Origin: Ascochyta rabiei
Lineage: Eukaryota; Ascomycota; Dothideomycetes; Pleosporales; Didymellaceae
DNA length: 64,000 nucleotides
Direction: 5' to 3'
NCBI RefSeq assembly: GCF_004011695.2
Contig: NC_082405.1
Coordinates: 2,479,001-2,543,000, forward strand
Shown here: positions 33,257-45,441 of the stretch, piece after piece
Position numbering within the stretch: the first letter of the stretch is position 1
Layout: every line of letters begins with the position of its first letter
Made by a program: the position numbers and the translations under genes
Notes under the pieces: model-generated
The model's database searches: none
Told to the model about the DNA's origin: nothing
The model's input: only the letters and a program-made list of their open reading frames with translations

Positions 33257-36200
33257 ATGGCGGACACAGAACCAGCTGCAATCATCACACAAGGGCTTGA
33301 TCCCAAGTCCGGGACATCACACTCGGAATCAGATTCGCCCGTTCATGGCACCTGGGGCTCCAAAGATGGCAACATCTCAAATAGCGAGTGGAACGACCCT
33401 GAGGCGAATAAGCTGCCCGAGAAGGTAGCAGAGCTCGAAGAGAAGGGCGAGATCAACGATACACCGCCGCAAGAGAGGAAAAAGGTTGTGGTCGTGGGGT
33501 TGGGTATGGTGGGCATCGCGTTCATGTGAGTACTGCAACTTGGGGATTGCATCCGAGCTGGACGTGCTGACGCGATGATAGCGAGAAACTCATGAAGTAC
33601 GATGTGAAGCGGAGGGAGTACGACATCGTAGTCATAGGCGAAGAGCCACATCTGGCGTACAACCGCGTAGGATTAACGAGTTTCTTCCAACACAGACAGG
33701 TCGAGAACCTGTATTTGAATCCAAAGGAGTGGTACTCGTCCATGCCTGAAGGCTCCTTGAACTACCATCTCAACACTCTCGTTACCGAAATCGACTCTGC
33801 GAACAAATCCGTCAAGACATCATCTGGTGAGACGGTATCATACGACCTCCTCGTTCTCGCAACCGGCTCTGATGCCCTGCTCCCTCGACACACACCCGGT
33901 CATGATGCAGAAGGTGTGTTTGTCTACCGCACAATCGATGACTTGCAGCGCCTTATCGAGTTCTCTGCAACACGCAAAGGCACAGCAGGCGCCGTCGTTG
34001 GCGGTGGCTTGTTGGGTCTCGAAGCTGCACACGCCATGATGGATCTTGAGAATTTTGCCCAGGTCAAGCTCATCGAGCGGAACCGATGGGTGCTCTCACG
34101 GCAGCTTGACGGCGATGCAGGGTCCATGGTTGTAGAGCAGGTGCGCGCAATGGGTCTGGACGTCATGCTAAGCAAGAGGGTCGGCAAGATCCTCACTACC
34201 GAAGAGAACGCTGTACGCGGTGTTGTGTTCGAGGACGGAGAAGAGATGGACTGCTCCTGCATCTGTTTTGCGATTGGAATCAAGGCTCGTGATGAGCTTG
34301 CTCGCAAGGCGTCCATCAAATGCGCGGATCGCGGCGGCGGTATCATCGTTGGTGCCGACCTCTCGACTTCCACGCCAGGCATCTACGCCATCGGTGAATG
34401 CGCGAGTTGGGAAAACCAGACATTCGGACTCATCGCACCTGGAGTGGAGATGGCTGATGTCCTCGCCTTCAACCTCACACGAGCCAAAGCGCATGCGCCA
34501 CGGAAGTTCAAGCGTCCAGACTTGAGCACTAAGCTGAAGCTGCTCGGTGTTGAAGTGGCAAGCTTCGGGGACTTCTTCGCGGACCGTGATGGGCCGAAGG
34601 ACATGCCTGGACGCCAGAAACCGGAAAAGAAAGAGGTGGATAAGGTCAAGAACCTTACCAGTGGACCTGCTGCGCCACCGGTCAAGGCGCTCACCTACAA
34701 AGACCCGTTCCAGCAAGTGTATAAGAAGTATCTGTTTACTATGGACGGAAAGTACCTGCTCGGAGGTATGATGATTGGCGACACAAAGGACTACATCAAG
34801 TTGGTGCCGATGGTCAAGAACCAAAAACCACTGGAGATGCCTCCAGCTGAGCTCATCATCGGTGCATCAAAAAGCGGCGACGACGACGGCTCGGATCTGA
34901 CTGGCGACACACAAATCTGCTCCTGCCACAATGTGACGAAAGACGATGTTGTCAACTCGGTGAAGGACGGAACCTGCAAATCCATCGGCGATGTCAAGTC
35001 TTGCACAAAGGCTGGTACTGGATGCGGTGGTTGCATGCCCCTTGTGCAGACTATCTTCAACAAGACAATGGCGTCGATGGGTAACGAGGTCAAGAACAAT
35101 TTGTGTCCACATTTCGAGTACTCGCGCGCTGATCTGTTCAACATCATCTACGTCAAGGGTCTCAAAGATTTCGACGTCGTAATGAGGGAGTGCGGCCGGG
35201 AGCCCGAGTCTGCGGGTTGCGAGGCGTGCAAGCCGGCCATTGGATCTATCATCGCTTCGTTGTTCAACAAGCATCTGCTTGATGTTGAAAGGCGAGGTCT
35301 ACAAGAGACGAACGACAGGTTCCTGGCAAACATCCAGCGCAACGGCACTTTCTCCGTTGTGCCACGGGTTTCTGGCGGAGAGATCACACCCGAGAAACTC
35401 ATCATCATCGGTACAGTCGGCAAGAAGTACAACCTCTACACCAAGATCACCGGTGGTCAGCGTATCGACATGTTTGGTGCTCGGAAACAGGACCTGCCCG
35501 ACATCTGGCAGGAGCTGATCGATGGTGGTATGGAGTCTGGACACGCATACGCCAAATCGCTGCGCACAGTCAAATCGTGTGTGGGAACTACATGGTGCCG
35601 TTTCGGTATCGGTGACAGTGTTGGCATGGCGGTGCGTCTGGAAGAGCGCTACAAGTCCATTCGCGGACCCCACAAGATCAAGGGCGGCGTTTCAGGTTGT
35701 GTACGCGAATGCGCGGAAGCACAGAACAAGGACTTTGGTCTCATCGCGACAGAAAAGGGCTTCAACATCTTCGTTGGCGGAAACGGGGGCGCGAAACCTC
35801 GTCACTCGGAGCTTCTTGCCAAGGACGTGCCACCGGATGATGTCGTGCCCATCCTCGACCGCTACCTCTCCTTCTACATTCGCACAGCAGACAAGCTCCA
35901 GCGTACAGCGCGCTGGATGGAGAACCTGCCAGGAGGTATCAAGTACCTTCAAGAGGTAATCCTCGAAGACAAGCTCGGGATCTGCGCAGACCTGGAGAAG
36001 CAGATGGAAGACCTTGTCGGCTCTTTCTTCTGCGAATGGACCGAAGTCCTCAAAGATCCCAAGAAGAAAGCATGGTTCCAGCAATTCGCGAACACGTCCG
36101 AGAACATCATTGACACGATTGAACCCACCCAGGAGCGCGGTCAAGAGCGACCAAGCTACTGGCCCAAGGACAGCATCACAGAGGACTTCCGCGGGCACAA

Positions 36201-36780
36201 GTGGAGCGAGCTGAGCTGGCAGCCGATGCTCAAGGCCGAAGAGCTCAAGGACGCGCCGACGGGCGACTCGAAAGCGCTGAAGCGCGGCGACACACAGCTA
36301 GCCATCTTCAAGGTGCGCGGCAAGTACTACTGCACGCAGCAAATGTGTCCGCACAAGCGGGCCTTTGTGCTCAGCGACGGGCTCATCGGCGACGACATCA
36401 AGAACAACAAACTCTGGGTCTCGTGTCCGAACCACAAGCGCAACTTCGAGCTCAGCGGCGAGCAAGCCGGCCGCTGCGCAAACGATGAGTCGGTCAACAT
36501 TGCCACGTTCCCCGTCGAGGAGCGCGGCGACGGCTGGCTGTACGTCAAGCTGCCCAGCGTCGAGGAGCTCGACAGCGTCCTCGGCACCGAGAAGTTCAAG
36601 ATCAAGAAGAGCGAGACGGAGGATCCGTTTATTGCGCTCGATAAGAAGCTCGAGCGCATGAAGCTCAAGGGTAGGAAGGGAATGCAGGTTAGCCATCTCG
36701 AGAACGGACTCGGTGAGAAGGGGAAAGCTAGCATGATTCTCGCTGGTGGAGAGAGAGGCGCCGGCGGCTTGGACTGGTGA
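33257..36780 (+). CDS. niiA: Nitrite reductase [NAD(P)H]
   Basis: Reduces nitrite to ammonium. Exons are 33257-33525 and 33582-36780 with a 56-nt intron (GTGAGT..TAG, branch GCTGAC), encoding 1155 residues. An N-terminal tail leads to the FAD-binding fold [11 protein letters not shown] (about 77) and an NAD-binding Gly motif ([13 protein letters not shown]). A BFD-like [2Fe-2S] segment follows (ICSCHN ... TGCGGCMP). The sirohaem/4Fe-4S cysteines are in CVGTTWC (about 756) and CVRECAE (about 796). A C-terminal Rieske [2Fe-2S] domain has MCPHKRAF and CPNHKRNF (about 1011-1055). Domain order matches fungal niiA/nit-6. Unlike Aspergillus, where niaD and niiA share a divergent promoter, here they lie head-to-tail. 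No nitrate transporter gene is next to them in this window. Confidence 0.97.
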
Positions 36781-38505
36781 ATGCGCAGTGTTTGAATGGC
36801 ATTTGGGACGGCGTCAGATTGGGTTGCTTGGATATATTCGATTCCCACGATAGCATGTTGATTGAATGCGCACACGATATCATCTCAGATTCTACTTGGT
36901 TTTGGCCTTTGTTGACACGCATCTTCAGCCTGTGAGTGATTTCCAGGTCTGGATGAAATCAAGCGTGGGGTGTTTTTCCCACTCCCCACTGCACAAGCAA
37001 GGTCTTCAAGGATGGAGGGACTGGATTTCATGCTGATGAAAGCCAGTCAGTACCCTGACCGACTCCTCTCACGTATGCGTCGCCCGGTGAAAGCGCAGTA
37101 TAGCAACGGTGACCCAATTAGGCAACGACCCATGCCATTCTCAGCGTATAATCAGAAGATGAAAGCCACTCCGTCTCACAGCACCTTGTAGGGGTTCAAT
37201 GTTTCGGTTCCTGTTCTCATTGCACGGATCATCCAACATGAACACCGCCAGCATATCCGTTGTGCATGTGCTGTGGGTGCATGAAGGAAGACAGTCGCGA
37301 CCGCGCTAGCGCAACCTGGCAGCCGGTCTGGAAAGGGCGGTGCTCAGCCGTCAGCCACCATTTCACCACTTCACCTCCCCTCACTTACCCCATCAAGACC
37401 GACTAAGCGAAGCGCCCTTCTGAACAGCATCTGCATGCTCAAGCGTACCGATCACGGAGTAACTCACTTGGACGACGGCGTGTGGTGGTTGAGGTGTTTG
37501 GTTGGAATCGGGTAGGGCCGAGTGAGGAGGCGTGACATGTATGCGCGCTGTAGGTTATATGGTTGAGCAATATCGTCCTCGTGGATTCTTGCGGTTGGTT
37601 TGATTTCTCCTCTCCCTGTTTGTCGAGTCGAATCAAGACGGAGATTTTCATCTCGCCCCTCGAACGGACTGTCAATCTCACCAAGCACCGAATGGGAACT
37701 CCTCGATACCTTTCTTGGATCACTGTTTATCAAAGATGACGAGCTCAAATCGACCGACCTTGGACTCGCGGTTGGAGAGGGACACTGCGTCTATCACTTC
37801 TATGTCGACGGCGCGGTCGACTACTTCGCTGCTGCGCTCGCTATTGCCATTGAAGAGGTCGAAACAGAAGAAATGGACGAGGCGTGTTGAGACACCAGGT
37901 CAGGAGACAGAAAAGAAGCTCATTGAGGCGGAAGCTAGGATGGCGTGGGTGATCAGCCGGTAACGCAGAACGCTATGTTTGTTTAGTCCGCTGGATGGAG
38001 ATTAAAGATCGTTGTTGGACTCAAAGCGAGATAGACAGTTACACATCGAATATCAGATTTGCGAGTTGTTTGCTACCGTTCACGTACTAGCATTTATGGG
38101 TTGTCATTCCGTAGTGAGGGTGTTTCCAATTTATACCACAAGGCAGTGCTCGATCATATGTGCGATATGGATCCTGGTATTAAGATCATCGCTCTGCAAA
38201 GATCCTAGGACGATCCATTGATGGTATTTACAGAACACTTGTCGAAATTGCAGCCGAAGTTGAGGAGACGAAGTTGAGCTGTGCGTGACTATTATTTTAT
38301 CTTTGTTAGTGAAGGTACGAGGTCGCTAGCAGTTTCGTAGATAAGTCGACTTCTTCATCTGGCAAAGAAAGTAAGCTCACTCACCAGCAACGCTCCCCCC
38401 TCAACTTACCCGCACAGACGCTCACCTTTCATCAATACCACTTCATCAAATACAATCGCAAACCACTGCGCTACAATATAGCAGCAAGTCACACAAGCCG
38501 CCAAA
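36781..38505. other. Intergenic, 1.7 kb, no supported gene
   Basis: Short ORFs overlap on both strands at 37439-37963. The plus one (37600-37890) and the minus one (37464-37748, which ends at a GTGAGT that could be a donor) have no domains I recognise, so neither is called. Confidence 0.4.
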
Positions 38506-39228
38506 ATGACGCTTCCGAACACTTCAGACTCCATCGACGCCTTCAGGCGCGCCCGCGAGCTGAAAGCCTCGGCCTTACAGAGCATATCCGTTCTCCAACC
38601 TGACTCCTCCACCTCAATGACCGAATGTTCCACCACTCTCGCTTTCGAAAACACACTCATCAAGATGTTCCATGCAGAAGGCAAATCCTGGGTTGAGATC
38701 ACCGCACACCTGAACGAGCGCCGCATGTCAAGCAGTGAAGCACCGACCTGGACAGAGGCTGCCGTGTACTCGCGCTTCATCTTGAGTTCTTCCGAACCCG
38801 CAACACCTGCCAGAGAGGTTGGTTTCGAGCCGCGTGATTATGCTCACCTTCGAAACGCGGGCAGCGGCCACGAAGGCACGAGCAAGGCAGGCAAAAAGCG
38901 CGTCAAAGACTTCCAAAACGCTACTGAGCTCAGTGCCAATATTCGAACACCTGCCAAGTTACATGGCAAGGACGATGTAGAGGTCCAGCAGGTCACGGCG
39001 AAGGGGAAGGGTAAAGCCAAGAGAAAAAGCAAGGGTAAAGATGAGAATAGAAGGAAGGGTGAAGAAGAAGAAACTGTGAAGATGGACGAAGGCCTGGCCG
39101 AGGTGCTGATGCGTGCCGTGGTGAAGGTGGAAAGGAACTTTTGGGTCTTCGTTGCGGATGAGGTGGAGAGGGCGGGCGGGAAATACATCGAGCCAAGGCA
39201 CTTGCAGAAAGTGTTCCACGACATCTGA
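38506..39228 (+). CDS. Hypothetical protein with Myb/SANT-like helices and a basic/acidic tail
   Basis: A single-exon 240-residue protein with ATG in a good context (CCAAAATGAC). The segment FENTLIKMFHAEGKSWVEITAHLNERR, described here only in outline (about residues 48-75), resembles the K.W..I...L..R turn of Myb/SANT-like helices. The middle is a strongly basic run (KGKGKAKRKSKGKDENRRKG) followed by an acidic run, as in nuclear proteins, and the C-terminal 50 residues form a conserved-looking helix pair (VLMRAVVKVERNFWVFVADE). No membrane or signal segment. A chromatin or DNA-binding role is a guess; the gene itself looks real by length and composition. Confidence 0.65.
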   Translation: MTLPNTSDSIDAFRRARELKASALQSISVLQPDSSTSMTECSTTLAFENTLIKMFHAEGKSWVEITAHLNERRMSSSEAPTWTEAAVYSRFILSSSEPATPAREVGFEPRDYAHLRNAGSGHEGTSKAGKKRVKDFQNATELSANIRTPAKLHGKDDVEVQQVTAKGKGKAKRKSKGKDENRRKGEEEETVKMDEGLAEVLMRAVVKVERNFWVFVADEVERAGGKYIEPRHLQKVFHDI

Positions 39229-39498
39229 GCATAGGCTTAAAGAACTGATGTATGCGTTTGTGCACATCACATTTGTCTTCTCTGACGGTACAGGACATAG
39301 GAATGTGGCACTGGATCATGTCTTTATACGGGCAGTGCACAGATCAGGTCTCATCAAGCTTCTGCAGTTAGCGGCCTGTCAATGCGGATACGAAACTCAA
39401 GTAACCTGCAACTAGAAAACCTCATAGTCCTCACTCCCACGTAGTTTCTGTGCGCATGCTCTAGCAGAAGCCTTTGATGTACCTACAAAGACTCGACC

Positions 39499-42400
39499 TC
39501 ATTGTCCAGCACCATAAAGCTTACGAAAAGCGCCGTCAGTTACCGCAAGCAACTCCTTAGACGCGCCTTCTTCGATGATGGTTCCCTTCTCCAGCACCAC
39601 GATCCTATCCACAAAATCCACCATCAACTTGAGTCTATGCGCCACGGCCACAATTGTATAAGCTGCAAACTCCCTACTGATGATGTTTTGCATCAGCATC
39701 TCCGTCTCTTGATCTACCGAGCTACTGATCTCATCCAACAGCAACAACCCACCGTCTTGACCATTCGCCTGCATCCTCACTCGCCGACGATAAATAGCAC
39801 GGCCAAGACTGAATAGTTGCTGTTGGCCTACACTAAGCTGATCGCCCGACATAGGCGCATCCAGACCACCCTGTGAGCTGACGAAGCTGGTGAGTTGAAC
39901 CATGTTCAGTATGGCCTGGCATTCGATGTCGGAGATGATGTTCGTGGGATCGATATTGGCTTTCAGGGAGCTGCCGTCGGGGAGAAAGATACATTCTTGT
40001 GGAATAGCGATGATGCGGGAGCGCAGCATGGTGCGATTTATGGTGAGTGCGTCGATAGAGTCGATAGTGAAGGCGAGGTCTGGCGAGGAGATGGTATCCA
40101 GTAGGCGGAGAAGAAGAAGGAGTAGGGATGATTTTCCGCTGATTGTATGTGAGCGAAGAAACTTGCATTCTGTGGCCCTACGGTCGACTTACCTTCCAGT
40201 TCGACCGCAGACAGCGATTTTCTCGCCTGCATGCATGACGAGCGAGATGTTGTCTAGGGCTAGTACTACCCTCTCGTGATTTGAAGATTGAGTTGGACTT
40301 CATTCTGTTAGTGTTTTATTTTAGGGCACTGGATCTTGAAAGCCTTACTTGTGTGACGCAGACGCATGCCGGAGCACCAAAGACCCGCTGTGTGGCCAAC
40401 CCGCTGGAGGCTCAAAGTCTTCACCCGCCTGGTCTTCCGGTTGAACTCTGTCGCTGAACGTCTTGAGGCGACTCACAGCTCCAATCGAGGTCTCAAGAGC
40501 GGTGTAGCAGAATATCAGGCCGGCAGCCAATTCACTAAACGACATCAGCGAGACAAGAGACGCTCCAGTAAAGCCAGTGCTTGTCCTTAGTTGTGTGGCC
40601 AGACTAACCAGACCTACTGCTAATACAGCGACGAGGAGATTCAAGACCATCATCAAACACTGTTGAATCATAGCCAGAAGGTATGCGGGGCGCTGTGAAT
40701 CATCAAGTAGATTACTGTTGTGTGTAATGTTGTCTTCCACCCAGCCAAAGGCACGAATGGTCGCGAGGCCCTTGATAGTATCAAGAAAATGAGAGCTGTT
40801 TGGTACTATCAGCGGACAAACCAAGTGTAGGAAGATGCAAACGGCTTACTACAATGGGCTCTTGGCCTCGAGGTCCAATAGTCGTAGCTGTCTGGAAGTT
40901 CGGAGGTAGAACATCTGTAAAGCATAACCGATAGCTGCCAGCACCGGATAAGAGGCGGCGAGGTAGGGAGATGCCAGTGCAACGACGATTCCAGAGCCGA
41001 TAACGCCGACCAGATTGAACACGAAATAAAGCAGATACATGGACAACTCGCTGTCAATGATGGCAGTGTCTTGAGAAAACAGATTGGTAATGGTCCCCGT
41101 TTCAGTGGAAGTGAACAGTCGTAGCGGTGCGTGCATAACAGTCCAGAGGGCTCTGCGATGCAATTCTCGGCCAACGTCGATGGTTATGAAAATGAAGCAA
41201 GTCCAAGCTCCCACGAGTACGCCAATCAGAATGAAAGAGCTGAAGATGGAGTAGATGCCAATGTAGAAGCTGCTGTGTTTTCCCAATGAGTCGGCAGCCC
41301 AGATACCCACCCATACTGTCGAGAGTTGCTGGCCAAAAGCAATCAAAACGCAGCTAATTAGCATTACGGCGAAGTGAATCTTGTTCATGCTGTTGAAGTA
41401 GTGCTTGTATACATTCCAGTCTCCAAGTTGGCGGGACCGGTCATCAAGCGCTTCGGTGATGGTATCGTCAGCTGGGTGGCAAGATGTTTCAGAAGGCTGT
41501 GTAAGATTGTCCGTATTGACTGCCTCTAGAGCAGCCTTTGAAGTCTCAGATCTCAGGACACCGATTGCTTCTTTGCAGTGCTTCAAGGAGCTATACGGGC
41601 CCTGTTCGATGATATTGCCGTGAGTTGATAAAACAATCACATGATCGGCGAAGGAAAGGTAACGCACGGCGTGGGTGCAAACAAGCGCTGTGGCACCTCT
41701 CTTACGCAGCAATCCAGTGCGGCCAAATGTACGGTTAAACACCCTTGATGCAGTGCTATTGTCAAGGCCACTGAACACATCATCGAGAACTAAGAAAAGC
41801 GATTTGTCGTAAAGTGCTCTGGCGAGAGACACTCTAGCTTTCTGACCGCCACTTAGTGTGGCTCCGTTGGTTCCAATGTTGGTGTCGTGACTGAAAGGCA
41901 TGGAGGCGATGTCTCCAGTCAACGCCGTCGCCCAAATGACCTCATCGTAGCGCTGTTGATCGAAACCAAGGTGACCTATGATGTTCTTCTTGAGTGTTCC
42001 GCTCATCAAGAACGGCACCTGCTCACAGAATGCGACCGAAGATAAAGTGGAATGGAGTCTGACTTCTCCAGCTGCGATTGGAATGTCTCCCAGGATAGAC
42101 CTGCAGAGTGAGGATTTGCCACACGCAACAGGGCCAACTACAAAGGTGATCTGCGAGAAATTCAGAGCAATGTTGATGTCCCTCAGTACCGGCTGTCCAG
42201 TTTTCCAGGCAAAGAAACCGTTGCTGACTGACAACGCGACGTCTCCAGTTGATACTGTAGTCCTCGGCGATGAGATATGATGACCCTCGAGTGTGGAAAC
42301 ACTTTGCATACCGCTAACGATAGGTGAAACCGGCGAAAAGTGGTTTTTACTAGCATTTTCGAGAACGCGAAAGTCTCGGCGAGGTTCTGCTTCCAGGTAT

Positions 42401-44152
42401 GTTTGAATTCGCTCCAGGCAAGTGAATGCTGATAGAATACTTGGAACTCGTTGGAAGAGGTCCGCCAGCGGCGAAGCAAGTAGAACCAGATACGACAATG
42501 ACTCGTACATGGTCGAGACGTCTAGCTTTGGTCCTGCCAGTGCGAAGGCAAACAAGGGAGACAAAGCCTGTGGTGCAAATGCGACTGTACATGTGACGAC
42601 CAGTACAACGCGGAATTTGTTGCCGACAGAAAGCTCCTTTACGCGAAGTGCTTGAATTAGCTTTTCAACAGGCTCAGCGATACCAGACATCTTAACCTGC
42701 TTGACGTGGGCGATCACCTTAGAGGTCATGCCGACTCTCAGTTGAATCTTTTCCATCCACGATGCCTGCGTTTTGGTGGCAGCACGGCTAGCCCACACCA
42801 TAACAGCACCACAGCATAGTATAACAATGACTGGCGAAAGAAATGCAAAACCAAGTTTGCGTTGAAGCAGCCAGCAACCCAAGCCGGCCTCGAGTACACC
42901 CGCCCACACATCGTGCATGTAGGTCAGCCCTACCATTATGCGTTCAATATCGGTACTCATTAGAGTGATGGCAGCAGCATCATCTCCAGCAAGAATTTGC
43001 GATTCGGTAGTCTTCTCGTAAAGGACAGATACTAAGCAACCACGAATCATGGCTACTGATCGTTGCGTAAAGTACCCGCAGAGTGCTCGAGAAAGTGCGA
43101 TTCCAACGTAGATAATGACAGCAGCACCAATCAAACCAAAACTATGTCGGCTTGTACTGACCTCACTCCCCTGTGCTATTGTGTTGAGCACTGAAGCGAG
43201 GAAGAATGGTTGACTGAATGTAAAGCCAACAAGTACCAGTCGAGGTGGCACGGGCATTAACAATGGCCCGAGGAAGGCTCTGCCGAGGGCCTTGGCCAAA
43301 CGAAACCTTGGGCCAGAGGATAAGTTTTTGTCGAGGCATTTACTCAGTCTTTTGTGCATCTTTTCAGAAGAGAGGTCTTGATCTAGACTGTACAGACTAT
43401 CCATGGTAAGTACCGATGAATATCCAGCAAGAAACAGATGCTTCAGCCAAGTGAACATGGCAAGGTCAAAGAAGCCACTGTTCTCCTCCGGACTGTGTTT
43501 CTCTGAATTCATATACAGCCATGCAGTCTTTTGTTTGGATTCCAGTAGGAAAATCAAAACCTTGATCGCCACTGATGCTGTGAGTATCCCGGCACTGGCG
43601 CTCATGGCGCGAGAGGTGGTTGTAAGCCAGAGTGTTCGCGCATGCGCAGTGTCGAGGAGTAAGGTCGTGAACAAATATATTGACAACAGTATGGAGGGTC
43701 TTCGTGACTTGTTATGCTCCATGTATGACAGGGGCATGACGATCATGGAGGCGAGGAAGCATGTGGCGCTTGATGCTAGTAAGACTGCGTTGTGGACATC
43801 TTGATCAGCAACCTCCAACAATATCAGTCGTGAAAGCTGGAGCGCGGCATGTGTGACAAGGATAATCTGTGTTTGATTAGCCTGGCCCTGAGACAACATT
43901 TTACATTGATCGGGAACTGACAAGTTTCGTAGCTAAGAAAAGGCTAGCTTTAACAATCTTTGGCCGGTTGTAAAGTTGAGCACATCTAAGGAGAGTTATG
44001 AGGACAAATGTGGAGCTTGGAACCAGGGAGAAAATGATGAGTTCGAATTTAACAGTAAAGTCGAAGTTATCTCGACAGCCTTTGACAGCAGGTCCGAAAT
44101 CGTCGTCGTTGAGACAATTCATGGACGCCATTATGAAGAGGGAAACATTCAT
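39499..44152 (-). CDS. ABCC (MRP-type) ABC transporter
   Basis: A full-length transporter of 1479 residues in five exons: 43922-44152, 40850-43866, 40349-40795, 40193-40297 and 39499-40138. Introns are 51-55 nt; the first has a weaker donor (GTCAGT), the others GTAAGC, GTAAGG and GTAAGT. An N-terminal TMD0-like hydrophobic part precedes TMD1. NBD1 has Walker A GPVACGKSS (about 655), signature LSGGQKARVS and Walker B LVLDDVFSGLD with Asp in place of the catalytic Glu, as ABCC proteins usually have. NBD2 has Walker A GRTGSGKSS, assembled across an intron, signature LSVGQQQLFSLGRA and Walker B LLLLDEISSSVD. The family exports conjugates, toxins or metabolites; no substrate can be named. ATGs at 44131 and 44122 are alternative starts. 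Confidence 0.93.
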
Positions 44153-45441
44153 AAATTTGTGGTACGTAGGAAGATCGACCTCTTATATGGCGTACGAAGA
44201 GGGGATCAAGCTTGTTAATGCTGCTGCCTACTACTCTTGGCAAATCGTGCATGCTCGCTTATGGTGGTTGAACAAAATCATCAAATCTACAACATTTAGC
44301 AGCTACCATTACAGGTATCGTCCTTCGATTTTAATTAGAATTTTATTTTTTTTTAAAAATAAAAAAAGTACTATGTAGAAGCAGCTTAAAAGCTTGATAT
44401 TAGCTACTATTGCAACAAAGCTACTATTTCTATTTAGATTGATGAGACATTGTATGAGTAGATCGGTAACATCTTTTTCATTTACGTAGCTTAGCTTTAG
44501 ATAGTATTGATAGTGCTAATTAAGGTTTTTACTAGGTAATAATAGAATTTTGTATTATACCGGTGCACAGAGTAACTGCTTAGGCAGTTACTTGGGGTGC
44601 TTAAATACCTAGTAGCAGTAGTATAAGAGAGGAGGATAGGGGTTAACAAACCCAACCTTAGAACTGTTAGATACTAAGTAATACAATGTATTATTACTAT
44701 GCTAAGCAATTTCTTTACCCCTTATGTCTACTATTTAACAATGCGCCACTATCTTCCTCTCTTACACTAACGGGAAGCACGCCTACACTGAAGCGGTATA
44801 TTTATACAACAATAACAATAACAATAATAAAGATCAATTTATAGTGCTACCTGGGTCCGTTTCCGGTCTATGAACACTTGAATTCCTTGTTGTTGTCGTC
44901 CGTAGGGCAAAACCAGCTAGGTAGAGCCTATCTGTAAACAGCCCTACATTCTTCCTTAATTGTCTTGTTGCTGTCTTTGTCTGGTACATCTTGGCTATCT
45001 TTGCTTACAGCCGTACTTGCCGGTGCTTCCGCTGGGTGGGGCTTGCGTCTTAGTGGTGCGTGGCTAATTGAACAAGCTCTAATCACTAAGAGCCAGGTGG
45101 ACACTGCGGCCACAAGAAACGGAAACCAACCATACTGGTCACCCAGGTACTTCGAGCTTAAGCTAAGATAAGGTGGGTGAGATGCAGACCCATCTATGAG
45201 CTGAATATCGTGTTTTGAGCGGCAGCTTTCGTAGGTTAACCACTGAAAAACTTCACGTCACAATAATTGAATAATGTCAATTGTTTTCTTTCCATTCCCA
45301 TACAGCTGTAGTGATGTACCAGCTCGATATCTGAAATGCTCCTCTGTGGTTTACTATTCATTGTTGTTCTGCTCTCTTGGTTTAAGTACTCTTCGCGATA
45401 AATCTGCACCCTCCACTTCCAGCACGCCAGTTTCAGGATTG
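44153..45441. other. AT-rich gene-free region
   Basis: From about 44,300 to 44,850 the sequence is markedly AT-rich with homopolymer runs (near 44341-44370) and a CAATAA microsatellite at about 44807-44830. No coding potential is seen. The composition suggests RIP-degraded transposon remains, but no element can be identified. Confidence 0.55.
44572..44591. repeat. Perfect 8-bp inverted repeat
   Basis: GTAACTGC, a 4-base loop TTAG, then GCAGTTAC, inside the AT-rich block. It could be a remnant of a transposon end. No target duplication or partner end was found. Confidence 0.7.

Noticed and set aside
37464..37890. Overlapping ORFs on both strands, one ending at a possible GTGAGT donor
   Set aside because: No second exon could be found that continues a protein, and neither has a recognisable family.
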